NCBI GenBank assembly: GCA_002711995.1
Contig: PASN01000019.1
Span: 186,001-250,000, forward strand
DNA from: Halobacteriovoraceae bacterium
GTDB lineage: Bacteria; Bdellovibrionota; Bacteriovoracia; Bacteriovoracales; Bacteriovoracaceae
DNA: 64,000 nucleotides
Direction: 5' to 3'
This document shows, piece after piece, positions 1 to 9,034 of the stretch. The notes below the pieces were generated by a model, which made no database searches, was not told the origin of the DNA, and saw nothing but the letters and a program-made list of their open reading frames with translations. Made by a program: the position numbers and the translations under genes. Numbering within the stretch: position 1 is the first letter of the stretch; each line of letters begins with the position of its first letter.

Positions 1-1
1 G

Positions 2-94
2 TGCTTTAGGAAAAAACAATATTGTATGACGATGGTGAGTTCACAGTCCGTGGCCGAAAAGGCACTTGAATATTTAAGAGGGATGGATGTTTAG
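2..94 (+). CDS. C-terminal end of an unknown gene (partial)
   Basis: An open frame enters from the left edge of the window and ends at TAG 92-94 after 30 visible codons. The tail reads ..VAEKALEYLRGMDV and has no recognisable motif. Its stop overlaps the start of the WaaA-like gene by 8 bases, so the two are probably translated from one mRNA. Too little is visible to name a function; a lipopolysaccharide or core-sugar gene would fit the neighbour but this is a guess. Confidence 0.5.
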   Translation, partial: CFRKKQYCMTMVSSQSVAEKALEYLRGMDV

Positions 95-1424
95 AATTTA
101 CCAGCTTTTAAGACTTTTTTATTATCCTTTTTTCAATTGGGTGTTCTTCGTATTTCCAAAGATCAACACAAGACTAAAGTTTGAAAGATTAAATGAAAGC
201 TGCGCCCATTCACAGTCCTTTAAATTGAGTTCTAAAACTGCAGACATCTGCTTTGAAGTGAGCAGTGAAGGAGAGTTGGAACAGATAAGACCTGTACTTA
301 TGGAAGAGCTCTCCAGCGGAGCCTTGGTCGAGCTTGTCTTTGCTTCAGACTCTGTTAAAAAACAGTGCTCCGCTTTGGCGGAGGAGTTTGCGGATAATTT
401 AAGAATCTTTCGCTATCCTCTTTTAACCTACTTGCCAGGTAGGTGGTGGTCTGATCCTCTTAAGTGGATTAGCGCTAAAAAATTAGTGCTTTGCAGATAC
501 GACTTCTTTCCTGAGCTTTTGAAGTACGGAAGAAAGAAAGATGTAGAGTTTATTTTATTGTCAGGTAGCCTAAAGAACTTTGAAACAAAATCTGGGCCTG
601 CAAAAAAGTTCTATTCATTTTCTTATCACAGCTTTGATAAAATCGTTGCTGCGACTGCACTGGACCAAGAAAGGTTTGAAGAAAAACTTGGTATAAGAAA
701 GTCGAAAGTCGAGAGCTTTGACTTTAGGCCACTCGCCATTGAGAAAAGGCAAGCAAAGGCCTATGAGACTTTAGGGCATAGATTTCCAGACTTCGAATCC
801 TTTTTTAGGCTCGCTCAAGAGTATAACCCAAGACGCCGCATAGTTTTTGGAAGCTTTTGGGAGTACGAGACCGAAGCATTCAATAATGGTTTTGACTTTA
901 AAAATAACTTCCTATGTTTAGTTCCGCACAAGCTTGACGATGCTTCTATAGGCTCTATGAAAGTTAAACTTAAAGAGAAGTTTCCAGAACAACCCATCTA
1001 TGAGTGGAATAAGGATTTCCTTAACAACAAATCTGTTGCAGAGAGCTTTTTTAAACGCCCAGGAGTTGTCATCATAAATCTCAAAGGTGTTCTGTGCGAG
1101 CTTTACACCATTTTTGGAGCCTCCTTTGTCGGGGGTGGACATGGTGTGTCTGTTCACAGTCTTCTTGAGCCTTTCATGGCAGGCTGCATGGTGTATTGCG
1201 GGCCTAAAGTCCACCGCTCCACAGAATATGACTTGATTATTCAAAATTATCCTGATCGTTTAAGGATTGTGGACAGATTGGATAATGTGGTTGAAAATTT
1301 TGAAAGTGATATCTCAACTGAATTGTCTGATATTACAAAGTTTATAAAACAGGCCAAAAACAAGCGCAAAGCTGTTATGAAATGGTTGCAGGTAGGGGAA
1401 GAGGAAACCAATGGATCTATCTAA
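87..1424 (+). CDS. waaA: WaaA-like 3-deoxy-D-manno-octulosonic acid (Kdo) transferase
   Basis: This 445-residue protein looks like a member of the Kdo transferase family (GT30), which adds Kdo to lipid A at the inner membrane. The N-terminus has a hydrophobic anchor (residues about 7-24). Residues 138-144 (YDFFPEL) sit where the family usually has an E-T-D-L-W-P motif, so the usual acidic/Trp signature is altered. The C-terminal nucleotide-sugar domain carries FVGGGHGVSVHSLLEP at residues 347-362, matching the family's GG..GGHN.LEP motif. Length is close to the usual 420-440. ATG 87 follows a GAGGG sequence; another ATG at 83 is out of frame. The gene overlaps both neighbours. The family call is fairly sure; whether it is the housekeeping enzyme or a divergent paralogue is not, because the acceptor-side motif differs. 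Confidence 0.7.
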   Translation: MFRIYQLLRLFYYPFFNWVFFVFPKINTRLKFERLNESCAHSQSFKLSSKTADICFEVSSEGELEQIRPVLMEELSSGALVELVFASDSVKKQCSALAEEFADNLRIFRYPLLTYLPGRWWSDPLKWISAKKLVLCRYDFFPELLKYGRKKDVEFILLSGSLKNFETKSGPAKKFYSFSYHSFDKIVAATALDQERFEEKLGIRKSKVESFDFRPLAIEKRQAKAYETLGHRFPDFESFFRLAQEYNPRRRIVFGSFWEYETEAFNNGFDFKNNFLCLVPHKLDDASIGSMKVKLKEKFPEQPIYEWNKDFLNNKSVAESFFKRPGVVIINLKGVLCELYTIFGASFVGGGHGVSVHSLLEPFMAGCMVYCGPKVHRSTEYDLIIQNYPDRLRIVDRLDNVVENFESDISTELSDITKFIKQAKNKRKAVMKWLQVGEEETNGSI

Positions 1425-2760
1425 TTCGTACAATAGCGTTATCGTTGGAAAGTCGTACGTATCCATTGCCTTTGCAATCTTGCAGAAAACGAGGTTGGGA
1501 ATTGATAACCTCGTCCTAGACGATGAAACTTTTCAGTTAGGGGATAAGTGGAACACAAATATTGGAGAGCTTGAAAAGAAAACCCTTCAAAAGCTTGGAC
1601 AAATTTACAATATTGAGCCATTGGCCAGAATTGATCAATTTATAGAGCAGAACAACACACTTATTTTTCTCAATGAAAAAATGATTGAGCTTTGAAGCTC
1701 GCCGTTTTCAAACATAAAGGAGCTTGCAAGAAAGCTCCCACAATGCTTTTCCAATGAGTTTATTGAAAGTCTTGAACAGATAGTTCCGGAGAGTTTCGAC
1801 GCTCAGGTAGATGGCTTTTTTAATAAGGTTGCCGTTGATTCTGTGGATGAGAAAAAGCTTGATGAGAAGAGGTTGTTCTTAGGTGAGTCTGAGCCCCTTG
1901 AGAGTGTTTTTAAAAGATTTTTAAAATACTTCGAAAGCGATCAGCTGGTCACAAATCAGCTTCACTATATACTGCAAGCGCTTTTTCAAACTCTGATATC
2001 GAATGTTCTGTCTGAAACAGAGTCACGCTATCTTTTGGCCGCAATATTGTCGCCAAGATATCGCATTGACACTAAGCGATTGGAAGAAGAGTTGATGTTT
2101 TCCTATAAAAGCATGGGGGGGAAAAGTAAGAAGGCCAAGATACAAAGGTTTGAGATTTATAAAAATAGCCTAGAGTACATTCTTTTAGATAGTTTTGAAG
2201 GCGCTATTAAAACGGACAAGGTTTACCTGTTTGGACACTTTGAACAAGGTCCTCAGTTCGAATATCGTCATGAATCAACTCTTTATAAAAGCATCACTGT
2301 TAGCTGCCCTTTAGATCATAAATTTGCCGAAAGATTTGTTGGAAAAAGAATAATTTTTTCTTCCGCGGACAGAATGGGAACAGATTTTCCACATTGGGAA
2401 GTTGTTATTGATGAAAAGCATGTGGCCCGGGCGTTTTATGTATATGCAAATTATGAAGGCGCAAAACCAAGCTTCTACTATAAGAAGGCCTCTGATGATC
2501 TTTACCACTCTTTAAATACTGTGTTTCCTGGGCTCGATCAAACTGATTGGGAGTCTCAAATTGAGTTCAATAAAGGCCATGACGTTTGGCTGGAGAAAAT
2601 AGAGGAAAAAGTTGATTCAAAGAGGCAGGCTATCAAGTCTGAACTCGGAGGCCAATGCTATCAAAACGGTGTTCCCGTTAAAAAGCTTGTTTACTGTGGC
2701 CCTCTCAGAAGCAGATTCCTGGGCCTGTTTGGTTATCTTCTCAATATATTCAACCATTAA
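1411..2760 (+). pseudogene. FAD/NAD-binding-like protein interrupted by an in-frame TGA
   Basis: One reading frame runs from ATG 1411 to TAA 2758 and would give 449 residues, but codon 95 is TGA (1693-1695). The frame before the stop (94 residues) and after it (to 2760) is the same, and the 147 bases between the stop and the next ATG at 1843 are open and coding-like. The N-terminus has a Rossmann-type start (SVIVGKSYVSIAFA) followed by LVLDDETFQLGDKW, like FAD-dependent amine oxidase/mutase proteins. The C-terminal part is not recognised. TGG to TGA (Trp) is the simplest explanation, giving MIEL-W-SSPF. It overlaps the WaaA-like gene by 14 bases, so it may act in envelope sugar chemistry; this is inference. 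It could be a pseudogene, a sequence error or a read-through gene. Confidence 0.65.
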
Positions 2761-2815
2761 GAGGCAATCCTTTACCTGACTTTAAAACCAACAGGGTTTT
2801 TGAGAGAATACCACC

Positions 2816-3031
2816 ATGAGAAATCTCAATGATCTTGGCCAAACAATGGTCGAGTACATTCTTCTTTTGGCCGTAGTTTCTGTCATAACAGTGTCCTTGT
2901 TTAAATCCCTTGAAGATTCGCTTGTTTCTGGACCTAATAGTCTAATTAATTCTTATTTAGGGGAGTTTAACCAGATGTTTCAGGGTGGAAGTTACAATGG
3001 CCAGTATAAACGCTTCACAATTAAGCGCTAA
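2816..3031 (+). CDS. Flp-type IVb pilin / pseudopilin-like protein
   Basis: A 71-residue protein with a class III (prepilin) signal. Gly8 is followed by QTMVEY and a hydrophobic stretch of about 18 residues. Glu at +5 and Tyr at +6 after the predicted cleavage site is the hallmark of Flp/Tad pilins. The hydrophilic C-terminal 35 residues have no known motif. In the family such proteins are cut by a TadV/FppA peptidase and assembled or retained in the inner membrane. No tad secretion gene (tadA, tadB, tadC, rcpA) is in the window, so this is an isolated pilin gene. The spacer to the previous gene is 55 bases. Confidence 0.7.
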   Translation: MRNLNDLGQTMVEYILLLAVVSVITVSLFKSLEDSLVSGPNSLINSYLGEFNQMFQGGSYNGQYKRFTIKR

Positions 3032-3172
3032 GTTGCTGATTTTACAACGTCATTAGTGTAAAAATTCTAAACACCCAATGTAATTATTTCTATGTAGTGT
3101 GAAAAATGTGTTGTGCGGTGCAGCTTCTCGTTATGCTTTAAAGGCAAATATTATTTTCGAGGAGCAAAAACT

Positions 3173-4315
3173 ATGAAAACGAACAACAGCAAAACACGCA
3201 ATGTATTATTAGCGTTGGCAACAGCTGCTTGTACACTTACAGGAGCAATGGCCAACGAAGACGCCATCTTGAACTCTGACCCAATCAACATTAATGGGTA
3301 TGTGCAGGAAGCGCCAGCGACAGACCACGAGCTTGAAACAGTAAAGAACGAGCTTAGAAAACAAAAGCAGGCAATTCAGGTCAACAAGGAAAAAGGAAAG
3401 AAGTACAAAGAACTTTCTAGAACCACTGAGAAGTTGGCGGATGTAACTGAAGAGATGATTGACGAAAGAAAAGAGTCTCAGGAAACAATTGATAGATTTA
3501 ATAAGAAAATCGACTGTCTTATGAAAGAAAACGCAGCAGATCCAGATTGCGATGAATTTGTAAGAGGTAGAAGGAACCAGGACGTTGTTAGCACTGGTCA
3601 GGCCGCGCCACAAAAAGTAGAGGCGAGCATTTCCGTTCCAGGAAAAGCGGGCGATAGGATTAAGGTGCTTCCTTATTCTGGAATGACGGCAATTAGTTCT
3701 GAAAACGAAAGCCTTGAGGCCAATATTGATGCTGGTCTTAGAGTCGAATCAGATATAACTGAAAGATTAAGCGTTGGTCTGGGATTTGGGTACACCATTC
3801 TTAAGACTACTGACTTCGCAAACGCATACCAAGGCTATTACCAGTCTGGTTGGGATAGAGGCGACTATTCAAACGCTTACGCAGGCGGAAGAGAAGTTGA
3901 GTATTCAAACCTAGGGTTTGAGCTGTACTCAAAGTTCTTTGTAACCAAGACTAACAGGTTTAGACCCTACATTGGCGGCGGTCTTTCATACAACCGTTCT
4001 TCAATGAACTATATGAACAATACCAACCAAAGCTACACTTACCAAAACGGTATGGAGCAGAATGTAATGAGATTTGGCGACGAGGAAGTAATTTCCAGTC
4101 ACGTAAAGGCACAAATAGTAGGTGGCTCTGAGGTGATTTTCACCAAAAATATTGGTATGAACCTTGAGCTTCAATATGCAAGAGGACTTGGGGGCAACCT
4201 TTCAAGTGAGTCCGCAATGAGCGGGCCTGACCAAAGAAGACTGGAAGAGCTTAACAATGAGCTAATTTCAGCAAACATGTTTAGCGTATTTGCAGGTATG
4301 TTGTTTCAATTTTAA
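3173..4315 (+). CDS. Outer-membrane beta-barrel protein with N-terminal coiled coil
   Basis: A 380-residue secreted protein. The start at ATG 3173 is chosen because it follows GAGGAGC and opens a typical signal peptide ending in GAMA; an upstream ATG at 3113 would add 20 residues and spoil the signal. After the signal comes a charged helical segment (residues about 50-120, rich in K/E with LETVKNELRKQKQ-type heptads). The rest alternates polar and hydrophobic residues with many Gly/Tyr/Asn and ends in Phe (MLFQF), as in outer-membrane barrels of the OmpA/OprF-barrel type. The combination suggests a barrel with a periplasmic helical domain. A strong terminator follows directly. Function unknown. 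Confidence 0.7.
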   Translation: MKTNNSKTRNVLLALATAACTLTGAMANEDAILNSDPININGYVQEAPATDHELETVKNELRKQKQAIQVNKEKGKKYKELSRTTEKLADVTEEMIDERKESQETIDRFNKKIDCLMKENAADPDCDEFVRGRRNQDVVSTGQAAPQKVEASISVPGKAGDRIKVLPYSGMTAISSENESLEANIDAGLRVESDITERLSVGLGFGYTILKTTDFANAYQGYYQSGWDRGDYSNAYAGGREVEYSNLGFELYSKFFVTKTNRFRPYIGGGLSYNRSSMNYMNNTNQSYTYQNGMEQNVMRFGDEEVISSHVKAQIVGGSEVIFTKNIGMNLELQYARGLGGNLSSESAMSGPDQRRLEELNNELISANMFSVFAGMLFQF

Positions 4316-4346
4316 TTAAACCAACCTACCAACCTCGAAAAATAAG

Positions 4347-4372
4347 ACCCTCCTTTGTGGAGGGTTTTTTTA
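4347..4372 (+). terminator. Rho-independent terminator after the barrel protein gene
   Basis: The stem ACCCTCC / GGAGGGT with loop TTTGT is followed by a run of seven T. It lies 32 bases after the stop codon of the outer-membrane protein gene. Confidence 0.85.
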
Positions 4373-4479
4373 TGTCCGACAGTCGCACTCCAGTTTGAAC
4401 AAATGTTAAAAAAGGCTCATTGTAAAATCAGCTAAATCATTTAAAATAGTTAAAGTTGATAATTATAATTGGAGCAAAT

Positions 4480-5778
4480 ATGAAACCTGTTTATCTCGTT
4501 GAGGGGATTCGAACTCCTCAGGCAAAAAGTGGAACCGCTTTAAAAGAAGTTCCTGTTCCTTACCTCGGACACGGCCTAATTCGTCATTTAGTTGAAAAGC
4601 ACAATATTGCCGCGGATGAAGTGGATGAAGTTATAGTTGGCAACACAGGAAATCCTGCTAAGTTTCCAAATGTTGGGCGTGTAATTGCATTGGAAGCGGG
4701 GTTGGATAAAAAAACCAGCGGCTACACCGTTCACAGAAACTGCGCTTCTGGTATGGAGGCGATGTCTCAAGCTTTTGTGAAGATAGCAAGTGGAAGATCG
4801 GATGTGATCTTTGCTGGCGGTGTGGAGAACATGTCTCAGATGCCTCTTCTTTATAAAAAAGAAATGACTGAGTTCTTTTTTGAAATGATGAAGGCAAAAA
4901 CTCCAAAAGATAAAATAAAAGTGGCAACCACTTTTAGAATACCTCACTTAAGTCCAGTTATTGCCATTGAGCAGGGACTGACTGATCCGTTTTGCGGCCT
5001 AAACATGGGACAGACCGCAGAGAAGCTAGCAAGAGAGTTTGGGATCTCAAGACTTGAGCAAGACGAGTTTGCAAATGAGTCTCACAATAGAGCTCTTAAA
5101 GCTCAAGAGGAAGGAAAATTTAAAGACGAGATTCTTCCAATTATTGGCGGTGAGAAACTTGATGATCTTGTGTCAGAAGATGTCGGGCCAAGGGCCAACT
5201 CAACAATAGAGAAACTTGGAAAATTAAAACCATACTTTGAAAAAAGAACTGGTACCGTAACCGTGGGCAACGCTTGTCCTATTACCGACGGTGGCAGCAT
5301 GTGGCTTATGTGTTCCGAAGAGGCCGTTGAAAAATACAACCTTAAACCAATGGCCAAAATGGTGGACTTTCACTTTCACGGGCTAGAGCCTGAGAGAATG
5401 GGGCTAGGCCCAGTGCTTGCGATGGATGGAGTTCTTAAAAGAGCAAACATGAGTCTAGCGGACATGGATCTGATTGAAATCAACGAGGCGTTTGCAGCGC
5501 AAGTGCTTGCTTGTTTGCAAGTTGCAAAAGATAAAGACCTTGCAGCCAAATGGGGCATTGACGCTCTAGGTGAGATTGATCTTAACAAGTTAAATGTTAA
5601 CGGTGGGGCCATCGCTCTAGGGCACCCTGTTGGATCCACTGGATCTAGATTGGTTGTTACACTTGCCCATGAGTTAAAGAAAAGAGGCGCCAAGTATGGA
5701 ATCGCATCACTATGCATTGGTGGCGGTCAAGGTGGAGCTGTTATTGTTGAGAATTTGCAAGCGGGGGATAAGGCATGA
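4480..5778 (+). CDS. fadI: Acetyl-CoA acyltransferase (thiolase, beta-oxidation)
   Basis: A 432-residue thiolase that cleaves 3-ketoacyl-CoA to acetyl-CoA and a shortened acyl-CoA. Catalytic residues are visible: Cys88 in NCASGM, His382 in GHPVGSTG and Cys412 in CIGGGQGG. ATG 4480 is taken as the start because GGAG lies 7 bases upstream and the conserved thiolase N-terminus (YLVEGIRTP) begins there; an in-frame ATG at 4456 has no ribosome site. Length fits FadI/trifunctional-beta thiolases better than the 380-390 of FadA. Its stop overlaps the fadJ start (ATGA), so the two are translationally coupled and probably form one complex. Confidence 0.92.
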   Translation: MKPVYLVEGIRTPQAKSGTALKEVPVPYLGHGLIRHLVEKHNIAADEVDEVIVGNTGNPAKFPNVGRVIALEAGLDKKTSGYTVHRNCASGMEAMSQAFVKIASGRSDVIFAGGVENMSQMPLLYKKEMTEFFFEMMKAKTPKDKIKVATTFRIPHLSPVIAIEQGLTDPFCGLNMGQTAEKLAREFGISRLEQDEFANESHNRALKAQEEGKFKDEILPIIGGEKLDDLVSEDVGPRANSTIEKLGKLKPYFEKRTGTVTVGNACPITDGGSMWLMCSEEAVEKYNLKPMAKMVDFHFHGLEPERMGLGPVLAMDGVLKRANMSLADMDLIEINEAFAAQVLACLQVAKDKDLAAKWGIDALGEIDLNKLNVNGGAIALGHPVGSTGSRLVVTLAHELKKRGAKYGIASLCIGGGQGGAVIVENLQAGDKA

Positions 5779-7889
5779 GCTACACTAAAATAAGCTACGA
5801 GAAAAAAGAAAATATTGTTTACATTGGTTTTGGACTTAATGAAGAAAAGTCCATGACCGTATTGACTGAGACAAGCTTAACAGAACTTGATCAGGCACTG
5901 GATGAAGTGTCTTCAGACAAAGAGGCAAAAGGTCTTGTTCTATTCTCCCATAAGGAAGAATGTTTCCTGGCCGGAATGGACGTTTCTGTTATTCAGGGTC
6001 TTTCGAGTGAGGCCGAAGCTGTTGAAGGCTGTGAAAAAGGTCAATCTGTATTTAATAAAATTGAAGATCTTAAAATACCATCTATGGCGCTAGTTCACGG
6101 ACTGTGTCTGGGCGGAGGCATGGAGCTAGCTCTTGCTTGTGACAAGATTGCGGCAAGCGATAGTTCAAAAACATCTTTTGGGCTTCCAGAGGTTATGCTT
6201 GGCGTTCTGCCAGGTTTTGGCGGCACTTACCGCATGCCTAAGAAAATAGGACTTCCAAATTCTTTGGATCTTATTCTCACTGGAAAGCAGGTAAGAGCGA
6301 AGAAGGCACTTAAGCTTGGACTTATAGAATTTATGATGCCAAAAGAAAGGCTATTGCCGCTTTCGGGTGAGTTCCTATTTAAAGACGCTAACCATAAAAT
6401 GTCTTTTTCAGAAACCTTAACTAATAAAGCTTCTGACAACTTCATTGCCAGAAAGGTTATTTTTCAAAAGGCTCGTGAAAAAGTCTTAGAAACAACTAAA
6501 GGTTTCTATCCTGCTCCGCTTAAAATTTTGGATCATTTGGAAAACAACCACGGTAAAAAACGTAGTAGCTACCTATCAATGGAAGCTAGAGCGTTTGGCG
6601 AGTTGTCTCAAACATCTCAGTCAAAGAATCTTCAACACGTTTTCTTTTTACAAGATAACGCAAAGAAAATGGAAGATAAGGAGAGCATACCGTCCGTTAA
6701 GAAAGGCGCGGTACTAGGTGCTGGAACAATGGGTGGTGGTATTGCTTGGCTTTTTGCCAAGAACAATCAAGCTCCTATAATGAAAGATGTTAGCGAGCAA
6801 GGCCTAAAGCTTGGTCTTAAGCAGGCCTCGAGCGTATTTAGAAAGGCCGTTAAAAGACGCAGAATGAGTGAAGACGACTTTCAAAGAGCGCAAAGATCCA
6901 TTGAGCCGACACTTAATTACAACGGCTTTCAAAGCGTTGATCTCTTAGTTGAAGCTGTTGTTGAGAACATAGACGTAAAGAAGAAAGTCTTTGCTGAGGT
7001 TGAGAAGGAAGTAAAAGATGACTGTTTGTTAACATCAAACACGTCATCTTTAAGTGTGGAGGAAATGGCAAAAGCACTGGAAAAACCTGAGCGCTTTGCA
7101 GGCCTTCACTTTTTTAATCCTGTTAATAAAATGCCACTTGTTGAAATCATTAGACACCCTGGAGTTTCTGAAGAAACAATCAGAAAGCTTTACAAGTGGA
7201 CATTGGATGTAAAAAAGACTCCTGTCGTTGTCAATGACGGCCCAGGGTTTCTAGTTAATAGAATTCTTGCGCCATTTTTAAATGAGGCCGCATACCTTCT
7301 TCAAGAAGGCGTTTCAATTGAAGTTATCGACAAAGCATCTTTAAATTTTGGCATGCCTATGGGCGCTTGCAGGTTGATGGATGAAGTCGGACTTGATGTT
7401 GGCGCGCATGTTGGTGAGATTATGGAACAAGGCCTTGGTGATAGACACAAAGCAAGTCCATTGTCAGTTAAGGCGGTAGAGAAGCAACTTCTTGGCAAAA
7501 AGAATTATAAAGGTTTCTACACATACGACGAGAATGGAAAACAAGAAGGTGTGAATCCTGAAATGGTTGAGCTTCTTCCAAAAGAGAACAAGTCTATGAG
7601 TGAGACTGAGCTTCAAATGAGAATGTTCCTACCAATGATCAACGAGGCCGCTTACATTCTTCAGGACAAGATTGTGGAGGATGCTGCAACAGTGGATTTG
7701 GGACTTATTTTTGGAATTGGATTTCCTCCATTCAGAGGAGGCCTGTTAAAGTATGCTGACAGCGAAGGACTTGATCGAATTCTTGAGTCTTTGGAAAAAT
7801 TCGCTCAAAGCGTGGATGAACACAGGTATGCTCCTTCCAAACTTTTGAAGGACCTTGTTTCTGATCGCAAGAAGTTTTACGACCTTTAA
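5775..7889 (+). CDS. fadJ: Multifunctional enoyl-CoA hydratase / 3-hydroxyacyl-CoA dehydrogenase
   Basis: A 704-residue fatty-acid oxidation alpha subunit. Residues about 1-190 form a crotonase domain (GLCLGGGMELALACD, GVLPGFGGTYR). Residues about 310-490 form the NAD-binding dehydrogenase domain with GAGTMGGG at 315 and the catalytic GLHFFNPV at about His445. Two C-terminal 3HCDH helical domains follow (RILAPFLNEA; FLPMINEAA). Together with the coupled thiolase it performs the last three steps of beta-oxidation. Length is typical for FadJ/FadB. It overlaps fadI by 4 bases and the permease gene by one base. FadB rather than FadJ is possible; the thiolase partner favours FadJ. Confidence 0.92.
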   Translation: MSYTKISYEKKENIVYIGFGLNEEKSMTVLTETSLTELDQALDEVSSDKEAKGLVLFSHKEECFLAGMDVSVIQGLSSEAEAVEGCEKGQSVFNKIEDLKIPSMALVHGLCLGGGMELALACDKIAASDSSKTSFGLPEVMLGVLPGFGGTYRMPKKIGLPNSLDLILTGKQVRAKKALKLGLIEFMMPKERLLPLSGEFLFKDANHKMSFSETLTNKASDNFIARKVIFQKAREKVLETTKGFYPAPLKILDHLENNHGKKRSSYLSMEARAFGELSQTSQSKNLQHVFFLQDNAKKMEDKESIPSVKKGAVLGAGTMGGGIAWLFAKNNQAPIMKDVSEQGLKLGLKQASSVFRKAVKRRRMSEDDFQRAQRSIEPTLNYNGFQSVDLLVEAVVENIDVKKKVFAEVEKEVKDDCLLTSNTSSLSVEEMAKALEKPERFAGLHFFNPVNKMPLVEIIRHPGVSEETIRKLYKWTLDVKKTPVVVNDGPGFLVNRILAPFLNEAAYLLQEGVSIEVIDKASLNFGMPMGACRLMDEVGLDVGAHVGEIMEQGLGDRHKASPLSVKAVEKQLLGKKNYKGFYTYDENGKQEGVNPEMVELLPKENKSMSETELQMRMFLPMINEAAYILQDKIVEDAATVDLGLIFGIGFPPFRGGLLKYADSEGLDRILESLEKFAQSVDEHRYAPSKLLKDLVSDRKKFYDL

Positions 7890-9034
7890 TGAATCTTTAC
7901 TTCTATAAGTATTTTTTTGGATATATTTTTAAATCCAAAACCCGTCAGCGACTGCTTTTCATAGCAGTTGCTGGCCTTTTTTTGTCTTCGTTTTCACTTC
8001 TTGTTATTCAATCAATCATGGGTGGTCTTCAGTCTGGATTGATTGAGAGATCCAAAAATGCGATTGGACATGGAGAAATGGTTCTAAATGAAAGCGACGA
8101 CTATGCTGGCATCTTCCAAAAATTGGAAAGTAAGAATTTGGCCTTTTATCCAGAGTATGAAATAGAATTGATGGCCAAGAAAGGCAATTATGTCACACCA
8201 GTGGTGTTGCACGGAGTGGAATACAAGTATGGAACACCTCCGTTTCTGTCTAAAAAGGACACTTCGGGCGTTGTGCTTGGGGCGGATCTTTCTAATCTTT
8301 TAAATTCATATTTTGGATCAACCATTCAATTCATTTCTCCTTCACATTTGGACAGACTGTTTGGGGATGTTCCCAGGTATGTGAGTGAAGATGTAAGTGA
8401 CTTTTATATGAGTGAACTTACTGAAGTTGACTCGGTAAATGCTTGGACTAGGGCCTCTCTTGTGCAAAATCTCATACGAAAGAGGGCCTATAATAAAGTT
8501 TTATTTCATGACGCTTTGGACTTTCAAAAGGCGCAAGGATTATTTCCGAATAGAAAATTTGTTAGTTGGGAAGAGAAGAATCAATCTCTTGTTTGGGCCT
8601 TGGCGCTTGAAACAAATGTCATGATTTTTCTATTTGTGAGCATGACTTTGCTTGTTGCCCTATGCATAACCAGTGGTTTTTTAATCTTCTTCGACAAAAT
8701 AAAAATTGACCTTATGAGCCTTTGGGTTCTGGGGAAAAGTAAGAGCGAAGTGATGCGATTGTCATTTGTGTTTACTCAGTTTTTGAGCTTTCTATTCTGC
8801 GCTCTGGGACTATTAGCGGCCCTTGGACTTTTAACATTTTTATCCAGCAACCAAGTCAATGTTATGCCTGAATTCTTTGTCGAGAGATCTATGCCGGTCA
8901 AGATTACTGCTTTCGGATTGGTGAGCTCATTTACAGTGCCCTATCTAGTCGCAAGTATCTTTAGCTACTTCTCCTTTAGCTTTTTTAAGAAGGAGAACCA
9001 ATCCTTCATAGGCAATATAAGAAAAATCGTTTAG
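7889..9034 (+). CDS. LolC/LolE-type FtsX-family permease
   Basis: A 381-residue membrane protein shaped like the lipoprotein-release permeases LolC/E. It has one N-terminal transmembrane helix (about 22-44) that follows a KSKTRQRLLF segment and continues into IQSIMGGLQSGL. A large periplasmic domain comes next (about 45-245), then three transmembrane helices near 250-272, 298-325 and 345-370 (FtsX domain). In the family it works with the ATPase LolD to move lipoproteins from the inner membrane to LolA. No LolD-type ATPase gene is adjacent. It is the last gene of the fad operon (TAATG overlap), which is an unusual place for it. Its stop overlaps the end of the convergent recombinase gene by 4 bases. 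Confidence 0.72.
   Translation: MNLYFYKYFFGYIFKSKTRQRLLFIAVAGLFLSSFSLLVIQSIMGGLQSGLIERSKNAIGHGEMVLNESDDYAGIFQKLESKNLAFYPEYEIELMAKKGNYVTPVVLHGVEYKYGTPPFLSKKDTSGVVLGADLSNLLNSYFGSTIQFISPSHLDRLFGDVPRYVSEDVSDFYMSELTEVDSVNAWTRASLVQNLIRKRAYNKVLFHDALDFQKAQGLFPNRKFVSWEEKNQSLVWALALETNVMIFLFVSMTLLVALCITSGFLIFFDKIKIDLMSLWVLGKSKSEVMRLSFVFTQFLSFLFCALGLLAALGLLTFLSSNQVNVMPEFFVERSMPVKITAFGLVSSFTVPYLVASIFSYFSFSFFKKENQSFIGNIRKIV

Noticed and set aside
1690-1730. TGA at 1693 as a selenocysteine codon, with a nearby AGCTC/GAGCT pair as a SECIS-like hairpin
   Set aside because: The surrounding residues do not look like a redox site, the stem is only five bases with a long loop, and other stops of different kinds interrupt genes in the same window, so mutation or error is simpler.
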